From positions 1-41,964 of the forward strand of contig NZ_BMKU01000019.1 of assembly GCF_014644495.1 (NCBI RefSeq): a stretch of DNA of 41,964 bases, read 5' to 3'. A program made the translations under genes and the position numbers. Below the pieces are notes generated by a model. The model saw nothing but the letters and a program-made list of their open reading frames with translations. It was not told where the DNA came from and made no database searches. The stretch comes from Pseudarthrobacter polychromogenes. Lineage in GTDB: Bacteria; Actinomycetota; Actinomycetes; Actinomycetales; Micrococcaceae. How positions within the stretch are numbered: position 1 is the first letter of the stretch; every line of letters begins with the position of its first letter. Shown piece after piece: positions 1-6,413 of this stretch.

Positions 1-70
1 CAGTAGCCCAATTGGCAGAGGCAGCGGACTTAAAATCCGCGTGTTGTGGGTTCGAGTCCCACCTGGGGTA
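1..70 (+). tRNA. tRNA with UAA anticodon (Leu by anticodon), 5' end cut by window
   Basis: The window opens inside a tRNA gene. Visible are the last three bases of the 5' acceptor strand (1-3), a D arm (6-22), an anticodon stem-loop with 5-bp stem and loop CTTAAAA (24-40, anticodon TAA), a variable loop of only 5 nt (41-45), a T arm (46-62), the 3' acceptor strand (63-69) and discriminator A70. The 3' acceptor strand predicts a 5' strand ACCCCAG, whose last bases match 1-3. CCA is not encoded. The anticodon reads UUA (Leu), yet bacterial tRNA-Leu normally has a long variable arm, so the isotype is less certain than the anticodon suggests. The 3' half is the phage attachment core. Confidence 0.85.
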
Positions 71-71
71 C
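25..71 (+). repeat. attL: attL core (47-bp direct repeat, 3' half of tRNA)
   Basis: These 47 bases recur exactly at 41894-41940. They start in the anticodon stem and run to one base past the discriminator, so phage integration regenerates the tRNA 3' half. Flanking bases differ on both sides, which fixes the repeat length. The integrase gene is the nearest large gene, as usual for tRNA-integrating phages. Confidence 0.95.
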
Positions 72-78
72 AAAAGCA

Positions 79-124
79 AGACCCCCGATTTCCCTTGAGT
101 TCTAGGGAAATCGGGGGTCTTTTT
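79..124 (+). terminator. Rho-independent terminator following the tRNA at attL
   Basis: A perfect 16-bp stem (79-94 with 105-120) encloses a 10-nt loop and runs into a T tract. It lies 8 nt after the attachment core on the phage side of attL, so the phage supplies both the tRNA 3' end and a strong terminator. This would end tRNA transcripts and shield the leftward integrase operon from host readthrough. Confidence 0.9.
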
Positions 125-135
125 GGTTTGTCCGG

Positions 136-408
136 CTACTGTGCCGTTTCATCCTTTGGTGGTCTATTCGGTGGCCTATACGTCCTGACGCCCGCAAGCT
201 GCGTCGTGCTCAGCAGATCAATGGTCCCGTCCGGCCAGGCGATCTCCCAGACTTCGCCGTCCCCCACGACGACGCTGTCCACGATCCTGCCCAGCTCCAC
301 GCCGTCCCCTCGGACCACATACCGGCCGCAGCTGACGTCCTGCCCCGGCTTGCATCCACCATCTCCGCAGCCTGGACAGCCGACGACCGCCCGTACCCTG
401 TTCCCCAC
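136..408 (-). CDS. Small Cys-rich hypothetical protein (90 aa)
   Basis: The gene lies between attL and the integrase and reads leftward. It starts at GTG (408-406), with a purine-rich AGGGGG about 7 nt upstream on the minus strand, which supports the start. The N-terminal third carries a cysteine cluster (GCPGCGDGGC, then VSCG), possibly a small zinc-binding knuckle; the middle is acidic and beta-like. The last codons are made of the integrase arm-type repeats, giving a Pro/Arg-rich tail (RPPNRPP). That overlap means either the ORF is real and hosts att sites, or its 3' part is incidental. No family is recognised. Its place outside the lytic operon suggests expression from the prophage. Confidence 0.5.
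   Translation of the reverse strand: MGNRVRAVVGCPGCGDGGCKPGQDVSCGRYVVRGDGVELGRIVDSVVVGDGEVWEIAWPDGTIDLLSTTQLAGVRTYRPPNRPPKDETAQ
158..179. promoter_or_regulatory. Candidate integrase arm-type sites, left arm (two direct repeats)
   Basis: Two 10-bp copies, GGTGGTCTAT (158-167) and GGTGGCCTAT (170-179), sit in direct orientation 12 bp apart, 86 bp inside the attL core. The same pair with the same 12-bp period is at 41771-41792 near attR. Paired direct repeats on both sides of the core match the arm-type sites bound by the N-terminal domain of tyrosine integrases. They lie inside the 3' end of the small minus-strand ORF at 136-408. Confidence 0.7.
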
Positions 409-477
409 TAAAACGCCCCCTCAAAACTTGTTACACCTGACCCCAACGTTCTAGCAGCGGGGTCTGACAATAGGAGA

Positions 478-510
478 GCCCCGGCAGGACAAAGTCCTGT
501 CGGGGCCCGT
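478..510. terminator. Hairpin terminator downstream of the integrase gene
   Basis: A 13-bp stem with one G-T wobble (478-490 with 494-506) closes a 3-nt AAA loop. It begins 38 bp past the integrase stop codon in the leftward direction and has short T-rich stretches on both sides. It most likely ends the repressor-integrase transcript and could act from either side. Confidence 0.7.
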
Positions 511-547
511 TTCTAAAGCTTGACTATTCAATTGTCTCGTTAATTGC

Positions 548-1897
548 CTACGCCTTCCGACGTGCGCGGAAGTCCGCCATGGAGAGGACCGCGGCTTGCG
601 GCTGCGGCTCTGGCTCGGCGGGCGTGGCCCATAGTGCGTCTCCGACTTTCTTGGCAGCGTCTACCTTCATGACGTCGAGGACGTGCTGATAGCGCTTGAG
701 CATGGAGGCGACGGACCAGCCCATCATGTCCATCACCACGCGGCCGTCCACGCCCATCAGGAGCAGCAGGGTGGCGGCGGTGTGCCGGGCATCGTGGACG
801 CGGACGGCAGGCACTCCGGCTGCCTTGAGGAAGTCCTTCCACGCCTGCCAGTCCTTGGACGCCTGGTAAGCGTTGCCGGAACGTTGACAGAAGACCAGCT
901 CCAGCGTCTCGCCGCTGGCAGCCGTGAAGCCTCGCCAGCGCGGGCCCTCCTCGGCGCGAATGCGGATCTGGGCTTCCTTGTGGCGGCGCAGTACGTCCAC
1001 CAGCTGCTCCGGCAGCGACAGGGTGCGCTTGCCAGCGTCGGATTTTGGAGTGCCAACGAAGCGGCCGCCGGAGTGGCGATGCTTGCAGTGGTCGGCCCGG
1101 CGGCCGCACGGGCGTTCATCCTTGGGCTTGGCCTCGGCCTCGGGGCAGCCATGCTTCCACGGCAGCGAGTACAGCTCGCGATGGACATGAAGCACTCCGG
1201 CGTCAAGGTCGATCTTGTCCCATGCCAGGGCCAACGCTTCGCCTTGCCGCAGGCCCAGCGCGAGGGCGACCAGCCAGCGGGCGCCGTCGGGCGCGTCCTC
1301 GGCGGCGGCGCGGAGCTTCCGGGCATCGTCCGGGGTGAGGATGTCGGGCTCGTATTCGGCGGGCTGTGGCGCGTCCATTCGCTGGGCAGGATTGAATCCC
1401 ACGCGGCCGCGGCGCATGGCGACGGTCAGGGCGCGGGAGAGGATGCGGTGCAGCTGCGCGACGGTGGACTCGGAACGGTTGAGGTCCCGGAGTGGCTTGT
1501 AGAGCTGCTCAAGGTGTTCGGGCGTGAGCTTGTCCAGGCGCACCTTTGCGACGGGAGAAGTGTCCACCCAAGTCCGGATGTAGGAGCGGTACCCGACGAG
1601 GGTACGCGGACGGCAGCCCTTGCCGCCGGTCACTTTGATGGGCGCAATGTTGTCCACCCAGTGGTGCATCCACTCGCCCAAGGTCGGAGCCCGGCCGTTG
1701 GTGAGGATCCCGTCGTCTTTGGCTTTGATGACGGCGCGGAGGTTGGCTGAGCATTCGGTCTTCGTGGCCCCGTATACGACCTTGCGGTCCCGCTTGCCGT
1801 TTGCGTCCGTGCCGATGGTCAGCTCGGCCCGCCATCTTCCGTCCGGAAGGAGACGCGGAGCGGTCCCTTCGCCCTTTGGTCGACGTGCGGTGGCCAT
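548..1897 (-). CDS. int: Tyrosine integrase (site-specific recombinase)
   Basis: This 449-aa protein catalyses phage integration and excision at the tRNA core. The N-terminal 60 residues form an AP2-like arm-binding domain; a core-binding SAM-like domain spans about 70-165; the catalytic domain follows. Visible catalytic residues are R217 (LGLRQGE), K285 (TPKSDAGKR), H368 and R371 (HDARH), W394 in the usual His/Trp position (MMGW) and nucleophile Y403 (KRYQH). A Cys/His cluster (C251, C264, H270, C271, H273, H275) sits between R217 and K285, a shortened form of the Cys/His-rich insertion of many actinobacterial integrases. The start chosen is ATG 1897, 2 nt after the stop of the upstream repressor gene. 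An in-frame start 13 codons earlier would overlap that gene. No strong ribosome-binding site is seen, so translation is probably coupled. Confidence 0.97.
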   Translation of the reverse strand: MATARRPKGEGTAPRLLPDGRWRAELTIGTDANGKRDRKVVYGATKTECSANLRAVIKAKDDGILTNGRAPTLGEWMHHWVDNIAPIKVTGGKGCRPRTLVGYRSYIRTWVDTSPVAKVRLDKLTPEHLEQLYKPLRDLNRSESTVAQLHRILSRALTVAMRRGRVGFNPAQRMDAPQPAEYEPDILTPDDARKLRAAAEDAPDGARWLVALALGLRQGEALALAWDKIDLDAGVLHVHRELYSLPWKHGCPEAEAKPKDERPCGRRADHCKHRHSGGRFVGTPKSDAGKRTLSLPEQLVDVLRRHKEAQIRIRAEEGPRWRGFTAASGETLELVFCQRSGNAYQASKDWQAWKDFLKAAGVPAVRVHDARHTAATLLLLMGVDGRVVMDMMGWSVASMLKRYQHVLDVMKVDAAKKVGDALWATPAEPEPQPQAAVLSMADFRARRKA

Positions 1898-1899
1898 GT

Positions 1900-2160
1900 C
1901 TAGTGCTCGCCGAGGTGCTGGATTGCAGCAGCCCAAAGGCTCCCGGGATCTTCGCCGAGGGCCTTGCAGATGTTCTCGATGTCGTTGACGGTGAAGGGCG
2001 ATTCATCGCGGAGCCGACTAGCAATGTAGTTCTGCGAAACCCCTGTCAGGTTCGCCAGTTGCATGCCGCTGACGCGGTGCCTTCCCATGGCGGCTCGTAC
2101 CTCTGAGGAGACGGCGCGCGCCAGCGCACCAGATTCTGGTCGTTTTTTCGGCATAGACAT
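1900..2160 (-). CDS. XRE/Cro-CI family HTH protein, probable lysogeny repressor
   Basis: This 86-aa protein is almost entirely a helix-turn-helix domain: residues about 20-75 hold the XRE pattern (MQLANLTGVSQNYIASRL, then a VNDIENICKALG helix). It has no long C-terminal dimerisation or LexA-like protease domain, so it is at the short end for a phage repressor. It is transcribed leftward from the divergent operator region and is followed after 2 nt by the integrase, forming a repressor-integrase operon. Its helices resemble those of the opposing protein at 2390-2683 (ANLTGVSQ versus ANYLQVHR; DIENICKALG versus EIEAIAGWLD), so the two are probably competing CI/Cro-type regulators. The repressor role is inferred from position and fold. 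Confidence 0.8.
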   Translation of the reverse strand: MSMPKKRPESGALARAVSSEVRAAMGRHRVSGMQLANLTGVSQNYIASRLRDESPFTVNDIENICKALGEDPGSLWAAAIQHLGEH

Positions 2161-2389
2161 ACAAACTACCCCGCTCGTGAGTTAAACGCTCGCTGTACGC
2201 ACGATTAGCGCGTTTCAGGTTGACCTAAACCACGATAGCGGAAGCTAGAGCGTTTGTCGCTCTGTAAGAGCATTCTGTGACAAACCTGCGCAGAACTTGC
2301 GTTTCTAACCGAGCAGGGTTAGCGTCTCAATTACGCAATCCACTGGATTGTCAATCCCCCGCAGTACTCGACTTGGACCGGAGAACTAC
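2161..2389. promoter_or_regulatory. Divergent promoter/operator region of the lysis-lysogeny switch
   Basis: This 229-bp intergenic region separates the leftward repressor from the rightward Cro-like gene. It contains a 17-bp palindrome (AGAGCG-N5-CGCTCT, 2247-2263), an AAACGCTC/GAGCGTTT inverted pair (2184-2191 and 2248-2255) with a related GCGCGTTT at 2208-2215, and a 15-bp palindrome (2336-2350, CAATCCA-C-TGGATTG). These are the best operator candidates for the two HTH proteins. A TTGACC at 2220-2225 could be a rightward -35 element, but no convincing -10 follows, so promoter positions remain uncertain. Confidence 0.65.
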
Positions 2390-2683
2390 TTGGAAACCAC
2401 CCCAACCACCGAAAACGGCTCCGGCACCGCGCCGGCAACCGACGCAGAGCCCACCGCTGCGCAGCGTATCGCCACCGAAATCAGGGGCATCATGGCGGCT
2501 CGGAAACTGGGCTCGATCGACCTGGCCAACTACCTGCAGGTCCACCGCTCCACCGCTAACCGCCGCATCAATGGCGAGAGCGATCTGACTATCAACGAAA
2601 TCGAGGCCATCGCCGGATGGCTGGACGTGCCGATCACGCGGCTTATCGCCCCGGCCGTGGGCGCTGGCTACTTCAGCGAATAA
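2390..2683 (+). CDS. Cro-like XRE HTH regulator
   Basis: First rightward early gene. I choose TTG 2390 (97 aa) because GGAG lies 6 nt upstream; a TTG at 2348 is also possible but falls inside the 2336-2350 palindrome. After a low-complexity Thr/Ala/Pro leader, the HTH domain occupies about residues 28-90 (LANYLQVHRSTANRRI as recognition segment, then NEIEAIAGWLDVP). The divergent arrangement against the repressor and the structural similarity between them indicate a Cro-type role: switching off the repressor-integrase operon on induction. A hairpin follows the stop codon. Confidence 0.75.
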   Translation: METTPTTENGSGTAPATDAEPTAAQRIATEIRGIMAARKLGSIDLANYLQVHRSTANRRINGESDLTINEIEAIAGWLDVPITRLIAPAVGAGYFSE

Positions 2684-2687
2684 AAAA

Positions 2688-2717
2688 TCCCCCGCCTAGC
2701 AGCAACTAGGCGAGGGA
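2688..2717. terminator. Hairpin between the Cro-like and excisionase-like genes
   Basis: A 12-bp stem with one mismatch (2688-2699 with 2706-2717) and a 6-nt loop lies between the two genes. The A-run at 2682-2687 becomes a U-run when read leftward, while no T tract follows rightward. It is therefore better as a terminator of leftward readthrough, or as an attenuator/RNA-processing hairpin for the rightward early transcript, than as a full stop for early genes. Confidence 0.5.
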
Positions 2718-2752
2718 CCAGAAGTACTTCAAACCTCACTCAGGAGTTTACC

Positions 2753-2986
2753 TTGTCTACCTCCACAGAAACACTTCCCGCCTCGGCATTGCCGCTCTTC
2801 ACGGTGGCCGACGCAGCAAAGGCTTTCGGCGTCACCCCCAACTACTTCTACGAGCGGATCCGCGACGGGCGCGTGACCACCGTCGACATCGGAACCGAGC
2901 TGAAGCCCAAGCTCCGCATCCGGAACGACACCCTGCAGGCGCTCATCGAGCAGCACACCACCCACGCCGTGAGTGATGCCGCATGA
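2753..2986 (+). CDS. Excisionase/MerR-like HTH DNA-binding protein
   Basis: This 77-aa protein starts at TTG 2753 with GGAG 6 nt upstream, the same signal layout as the preceding gene. Residues 15-65 have the winged-helix HTH_17 pattern (FTVADAAKAFGVTPNYFYERIR) followed by a conserved 'LRIRNDTLQALIEQ' helix. Such proteins act as recombination directionality factors or transcription regulators in actinophages. Position directly after the switch makes it the best Xis candidate, with the 10-bp repeats near attR (41808-41836) as possible targets; that link is inference. A second HTH protein of this kind is at 13751-13954. Confidence 0.7.
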   Translation: MSTSTETLPASALPLFTVADAAKAFGVTPNYFYERIRDGRVTTVDIGTELKPKLRIRNDTLQALIEQHTTHAVSDAA

Positions 2987-3444
2987 GCGGCCAGGAACGG
3001 GCGCCCCGCGGGCTGTACTTCAAAGCCGAAGACCGCCCCGAGCTGAAGGCCAAGCCCAAGAACCCCAAGGTCCCGGACCAGTACGGCATCGAGTGCAGCC
3101 AGCGCATGCGCAAGCTCGCCAAAGTACTCGAAGACGCCCGCAACGTGGTCAAGGCCGTTGACGCCCTGCCATCCATGGACGACGCCGGACTGACCATCCA
3201 CGGCATCGAATACATCAGCACCCGCATCGAGTTCCTCGCGGACTCCTTCCAGATCCTCTCGGACGACGTCGAAGCCGCCGGAGGACGGTGGGAACGCGCT
3301 AACCCTCCAGCGCTCGCCGATGATCAGGCCGCGATCCGCCCGGGCTTCGGAATCCAGATCACCTCGCACGCAAATCCGGAGGACGTTGCCGCGGTTATTA
3401 ACGCTCGCCGGATGTCGCCCAAGCTCTGGGGTAAGGCGCTGTGA
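2983..3444 (+). CDS. Hypothetical early protein (153 aa)
   Basis: ATG 2983 overlaps the upstream stop by ATGA, showing translational coupling. The protein has a basic, Pro/Lys-rich start (about residues 1-35) and then mainly alpha-helical sequence with repeated acidic/hydrophobic heptads (SQRMRKLAKVLEDARNVVK). A second helical region covers residues about 75-110. No catalytic motif, Cys cluster, signal peptide or membrane segment is visible, and no family is recognised. It belongs to the early operon between the excisionase-like gene and the methyltransferase, where phages usually carry accessory or host-takeover genes. Confidence 0.75.
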   Translation: MSGQERAPRGLYFKAEDRPELKAKPKNPKVPDQYGIECSQRMRKLAKVLEDARNVVKAVDALPSMDDAGLTIHGIEYISTRIEFLADSFQILSDDVEAAGGRWERANPPALADDQAAIRPGFGIQITSHANPEDVAAVINARRMSPKLWGKAL

Positions 3445-3707
3445 GCGGCCGGACGAAGGCCCGCGCTTACATCCAGCCCAAGGGCACGCGGCACTACAAG
3501 GACCCGGCCGAGCTGGACTACCGGAACAACCGGGAGCTGACTGCCCAGCTGGTCGCCTTCGCGAAGACAAAGTGGTTCGCCGCCAAGCGCGTCGAGGTGG
3601 ACCTCAACACCAAGGAAATCCTGATCGACGGCCGGGCCGCCGCGAACTTCGCGATCTACCTGCCCCACGAAAAGGAATACGAACCATCCGAGGCGCTGGT
3701 CCCATGA
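3441..3707 (+). CDS. Hypothetical early protein (88 aa)
   Basis: GTG 3441 overlaps the previous stop (GTGA). The protein is small and soluble, with a basic N-terminus, a helical middle (NRELTAQLVAFAKTKWFA) and a short beta-rich end (VEVDLNTKEILIDGR). No known domain is recognised. It is coupled at both ends to neighbouring genes, so it is almost certainly translated with them. Confidence 0.7.
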   Translation: MSGRTKARAYIQPKGTRHYKDPAELDYRNNRELTAQLVAFAKTKWFAAKRVEVDLNTKEILIDGRAAANFAIYLPHEKEYEPSEALVP

Positions 3708-3871
3708 CCGCCAGGCAGCGCCGGGTCCTCCGCCTCTGGCTCCCGGCCATCATGCTCGGCGCCGTCCTCTACGCAGTGCCAGGACTCACCGGCACTCTCA
3801 ACGGGCCCGCGTTCCTCGGCCTCCTCCTCATCCTCACCGGCACATCCGCCGTCGTCCTCGAAGCAAGGTAA
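3704..3871 (+). CDS. Small two-helix membrane protein (55 aa)
   Basis: ATG 3704 overlaps the previous stop by ATGA. After a basic start (MTARQRRVLRLW) come two hydrophobic segments, about residues 12-30 (LPAIMLGAVLYAVPGLTG) and 35-52 (AFLGLLLILTGTSAVVL). The positive N-terminus suggests an inside-facing start. Function is unknown; small early membrane proteins of phages can be superinfection-exclusion factors, but nothing here proves that. Confidence 0.65.
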   Translation: MTARQRRVLRLWLPAIMLGAVLYAVPGLTGTLNGPAFLGLLLILTGTSAVVLEAR

Positions 3872-3873
3872 AA

Positions 3874-4098
3874 ATGACCATCACACCAGCCCCCGCGACC
3901 GAGCAAGAATGGCTCGGAAATGCCACAGGGCCCGCCCGCAGCGGCGCCATGGACAACATGGCAAGCGACTACCTGCAGCAGGCCACCGATTACCAGAACA
4001 ACGGCAACCGCACCGCAGCGCTCGCCGCTGCTCAGTCCGCCCTTATCGCTCTCGTGGCTGCCGACGCCATCGACGCAGGCAGGGGAGTGGCCCTGTGA
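3874..4098 (+). CDS. Hypothetical early protein (74 aa)
   Basis: The start ATG 3874 is 2 nt after the previous stop, with only AAGGTAAAA upstream. The product is acidic and helical, with an Ala-rich C-terminal half (ALAAAQSALIALVAADAI) that could form an amphipathic helix. It overlaps the methyltransferase start by GTGA. No family is recognised. Confidence 0.65.
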   Translation: MTITPAPATEQEWLGNATGPARSGAMDNMASDYLQQATDYQNNGNRTAALAAAQSALIALVAADAIDAGRGVAL

Positions 4099-5651
4099 GC
4101 TTGACGATGACCGATATGTTCTGCGGCGCCGGCGGATCAAGTACCGGGGCAACGATGCTCCCGGGCATCTCTGTGAAGACTGCACTCAACCACTGGCAGA
4201 AGGCGCTCGACTCCCACAACGCCAACCACCCCGACACCATCCACGTCCAGGCCGACATCAAAGAGACGGACCCCCGCTACATCGGCCACAGCGACATCCT
4301 TTGGGCATCCCCGGAATGCACCAACCACTCGGTAGCCAAGGGCAAGAAGCGCATCACCAACCAGCCGGACCTCTTCGGCGACACTCTGCCCGACGAAGCC
4401 GCCGATCGCTCCCGCGCCACCATGTGGGACGTACCCCGCTTCGCCGAGGTCCACCACTACCGCGCCATCATCACCGAGAACGTCGTCGACGCCGCCAAGT
4501 GGGTCATGTTCGAAGCCTGGCTGATGGCCATGAAGTCCCTCGGCTACGAGCACCGCATCCAGTACCTCAACAGCATGCACGCCCAGCACGGCGGCCTGCC
4601 CGCACCGCAGTCCCGCGACCGCATGTATGTCCTCTTCTGGAAAAAGGGCAACAAGGCTCCCGACGTCGAGAAGTACTTCCGGCCCAAGGCCTACTGCTCC
4701 GGCTGCGACCAGATCGTGGAGGCCATGCAGGTCTTCAAGAAAGCCGAGCAGTGGGGCCGCTACCGCGCCCAGTACGTCTACCGTTGCCCCAGCTCGTCCT
4801 GCCGCAACCAGATCGTCGAGCCCGGCTGGCTGCCCGCCTCCCACGCCATCGACTGGAGTCTCCGCGGCGAACGCATCGGAGACCGCACGCGGCCCCTCGC
4901 TGACAAGACGCTGGCCCGGATCCGGGCGGGGCTCGCCAAGTACGGCGCCGAGCCCGTAAGCATCGACTCTGTCCGCGGCTCGCAGATCATCAGCCCCGTA
5001 AACCACGAGCCCTTCCAGACCCAGACGACTGCCTACACGCGCTCGCTGCTCGTGCCGATGGAAGGACGCGAGGGCAAGCAGGCGCAGCTGGCCGGCGACC
5101 CTATGCGGACGCAGACGACCCGCAACGAAACAGGACTCTTGGTTCCCCCGCTGCTGATGAGAAATAACTCGAGTCGGGGTTCCGGCGCGGAGATGTCGAC
5201 TCCCACCGATGAGGTTATGCGGACGCTGACCACCGCGGGTCACCAGTCGCTGATCACGCCGCCAGGGCACCACATGCTCATGGAGTACTACGGCAACGGG
5301 CAGATGCACCAGACGTCCAAAGCCATCCCCACCATCACCACGCACGACCGCTTCGCCATGATCACCACCCTTCGCGGGCAGAACGCGCCCAAGGATGTCG
5401 GGCAGCCACTGGACACCTTCGCTGCCAACGGGCTGCACCACGGACTGGCCGAGTGGACCGTGCCCGAGGTGGACGACTGCGAGTTCCGGATGCTGGAGCC
5501 CCACGAGATCAAAGCAGGCATGGCCTTCCCGAAGGAATACATCATGCTCGGCAACAAGCGCGAGCAGGTCAAGATGGCCGGCAACGCCGTCACCCCGCCC
5601 GCCGCCCGCGACCTGGTCGCCTGCATGGCCGAAACCCTGCAGGCCTACTGA
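4095..5651 (+). CDS. C5 cytosine DNA methyltransferase (orphan)
   Basis: This 518-aa protein transfers a methyl group from S-adenosylmethionine to C5 of cytosine. Motif I (DMFCGAGGSSTG, residues 7-18), motif IV with catalytic C75 (ASPECTNHS), motif VI ENV (128-130), motif VIII QSRDR (172-176) and motif X GNAV (from about 496) are all in order. In motif IV the usual Pro before the catalytic Cys is Glu. A four-Cys zinc-ribbon-like insertion (C201, C204, C231, C236) follows motif VIII, ahead of the region expected to hold target recognition. No restriction enzyme is adjacent, so it likely protects phage DNA from host restriction or marks it. GTG 4095 overlaps the previous stop; the next gene starts within its stop codon. 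Confidence 0.92.
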   Translation: MSLTMTDMFCGAGGSSTGATMLPGISVKTALNHWQKALDSHNANHPDTIHVQADIKETDPRYIGHSDILWASPECTNHSVAKGKKRITNQPDLFGDTLPDEAADRSRATMWDVPRFAEVHHYRAIITENVVDAAKWVMFEAWLMAMKSLGYEHRIQYLNSMHAQHGGLPAPQSRDRMYVLFWKKGNKAPDVEKYFRPKAYCSGCDQIVEAMQVFKKAEQWGRYRAQYVYRCPSSSCRNQIVEPGWLPASHAIDWSLRGERIGDRTRPLADKTLARIRAGLAKYGAEPVSIDSVRGSQIISPVNHEPFQTQTTAYTRSLLVPMEGREGKQAQLAGDPMRTQTTRNETGLLVPPLLMRNNSSRGSGAEMSTPTDEVMRTLTTAGHQSLITPPGHHMLMEYYGNGQMHQTSKAIPTITTHDRFAMITTLRGQNAPKDVGQPLDTFAANGLHHGLAEWTVPEVDDCEFRMLEPHEIKAGMAFPKEYIMLGNKREQVKMAGNAVTPPAARDLVACMAETLQAY

Positions 5652-5767
5652 TGAGCGAGACAGAAGCCCCCGCCAGGGTGGCCGCGCCGCACGACTGCGA
5701 AGGCGAAGCCTGCACCTTCTGCGAATGGTCGAACCCCACGCTGCTCGACATCCCCGAGGAGGACTGA
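5651..5767 (+). CDS. Cys-containing mini-protein (38 aa)
   Basis: ATG 5651 shares its A with the methyltransferase stop (TGATG) and the gene ends in the same way against the next ORF, so it is coupled on both sides. The product is acidic with a C-x4-C-x2-C cluster (DCEGEACTFCEW) preceded by His, a possible zinc knuckle. Function unknown. Confidence 0.6.
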   Translation: MSETEAPARVAAPHDCEGEACTFCEWSNPTLLDIPEED

Positions 5768-6111
5768 TGACCGGAGAGCACAAGCCCAACGAGGCCGAGC
5801 TGCTGGCCGCGCTCGCGGAAGACCTCTTCGTCGGCTGCGACGTCGGCAGGATCAAGGACGCCAAGGTCCGAGAGATCGCCGGATGCAAGAACCGCGCCGC
5901 CGTCGCCGCCCGGATCCACTGCTGCCGCCACCCCGAAGGCGACGTCGTCCTCATCTGCGCCACTTGCCTGGCCACCATGCAAACCCAGTTCGCCCGGGCC
6001 CTACGGCACGCGGTCGAAACCCAAGACGAGGTGATGTGCCCCGAGCACAGCTGCCACCGCATCTTCACCACCCCAGAAGACTTCATCTACGCCACGGAGG
6101 CCCTCCTATGA
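5767..6111 (+). CDS. Cys/His-rich protein, probable zinc binding (114 aa)
   Basis: ATG 5767 overlaps the previous stop (TGATG). The N-terminal half is helical; the C-terminal half has several potential zinc ligands: CCRH, ICATC and CPEHSCH. The spacing of CATC with CPEHSCH resembles a zinc-ribbon or HNH-like treble clef without the catalytic residues. It is one of several small zinc-binding candidates clustered after the methyltransferase. The role is not known. Confidence 0.65.
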   Translation: MTGEHKPNEAELLAALAEDLFVGCDVGRIKDAKVREIAGCKNRAAVAARIHCCRHPEGDVVLICATCLATMQTQFARALRHAVETQDEVMCPEHSCHRIFTTPEDFIYATEALL

Positions 6112-6413
6112 GCAAGCAATGCCCCACCTGCAACCGCCCCACCCGGAAGAAAGGCCAGACGGCCGAAGACTTCCCGGGCACCGTCGTCGAGTACAAGGCG
6201 GACGGCACCTGCCCCCGCTGCGACATGGTCGCCAAAGGCTGGAAACCGAAGACCCTCAGCGACCCCCGCCCCAAGGCCCCGTCCACCGCCGAAGCCGTAG
6301 CGCTTCGCATACGCCTCGGCCGCGAAGCCCGAGGCATCCCCGAAGACGGAACCACCAAGCTCCGAATCGCCAACACCAGAGGACGGACCCGCCGTGTACC
6401 CCAACTCATCTGA
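6108..6413 (+). CDS. Zinc-ribbon protein (101 aa)
   Basis: ATG 6108 overlaps the previous stop by ATGA. Residues about 5-40 contain paired CxxC motifs (CPTC near the start, CPRC about 30 residues later), a classical zinc ribbon. The remainder is basic and ends in an Arg-rich segment (ANTRGRTRRVPQL), consistent with nucleic-acid binding. No specific family is recognised. The next gene starts 20 nt before its stop. Confidence 0.7.
   Translation: MSKQCPTCNRPTRKKGQTAEDFPGTVVEYKADGTCPRCDMVAKGWKPKTLSDPRPKAPSTAEAVALRIRLGREARGIPEDGTTKLRIANTRGRTRRVPQLI

Noticed and set aside
683..1750. Plus-strand open frame opposite the integrase
   Set aside because: The integrase has all catalytic residues; the opposite frame shows no motif and only mirrors codon bias.
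1900..2160. Integration-dependent immunity (attP inside the repressor)
   Set aside because: The attachment core lies in the tRNA repeat about 1.8 kb away and the repressor is intact in the prophage.
3704..4098. Toxin-antitoxin pair
   Set aside because: A small membrane protein next to a small acidic protein is suggestive, but neither has toxin or antitoxin motifs and both are embedded in the coupled early operon.
4095..5651. Restriction-modification system
   Set aside because: No restriction endonuclease is adjacent; the HNH proteins sit in replication and packaging contexts, so the methyltransferase is treated as an orphan.
4137..6086. Long minus-strand open frame (649 codons) across the methyltransferase
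   Set aside because: It is antisense to a gene with clear motifs, has no recognisable domain, and long antisense frames are expected in G+C-rich DNA.
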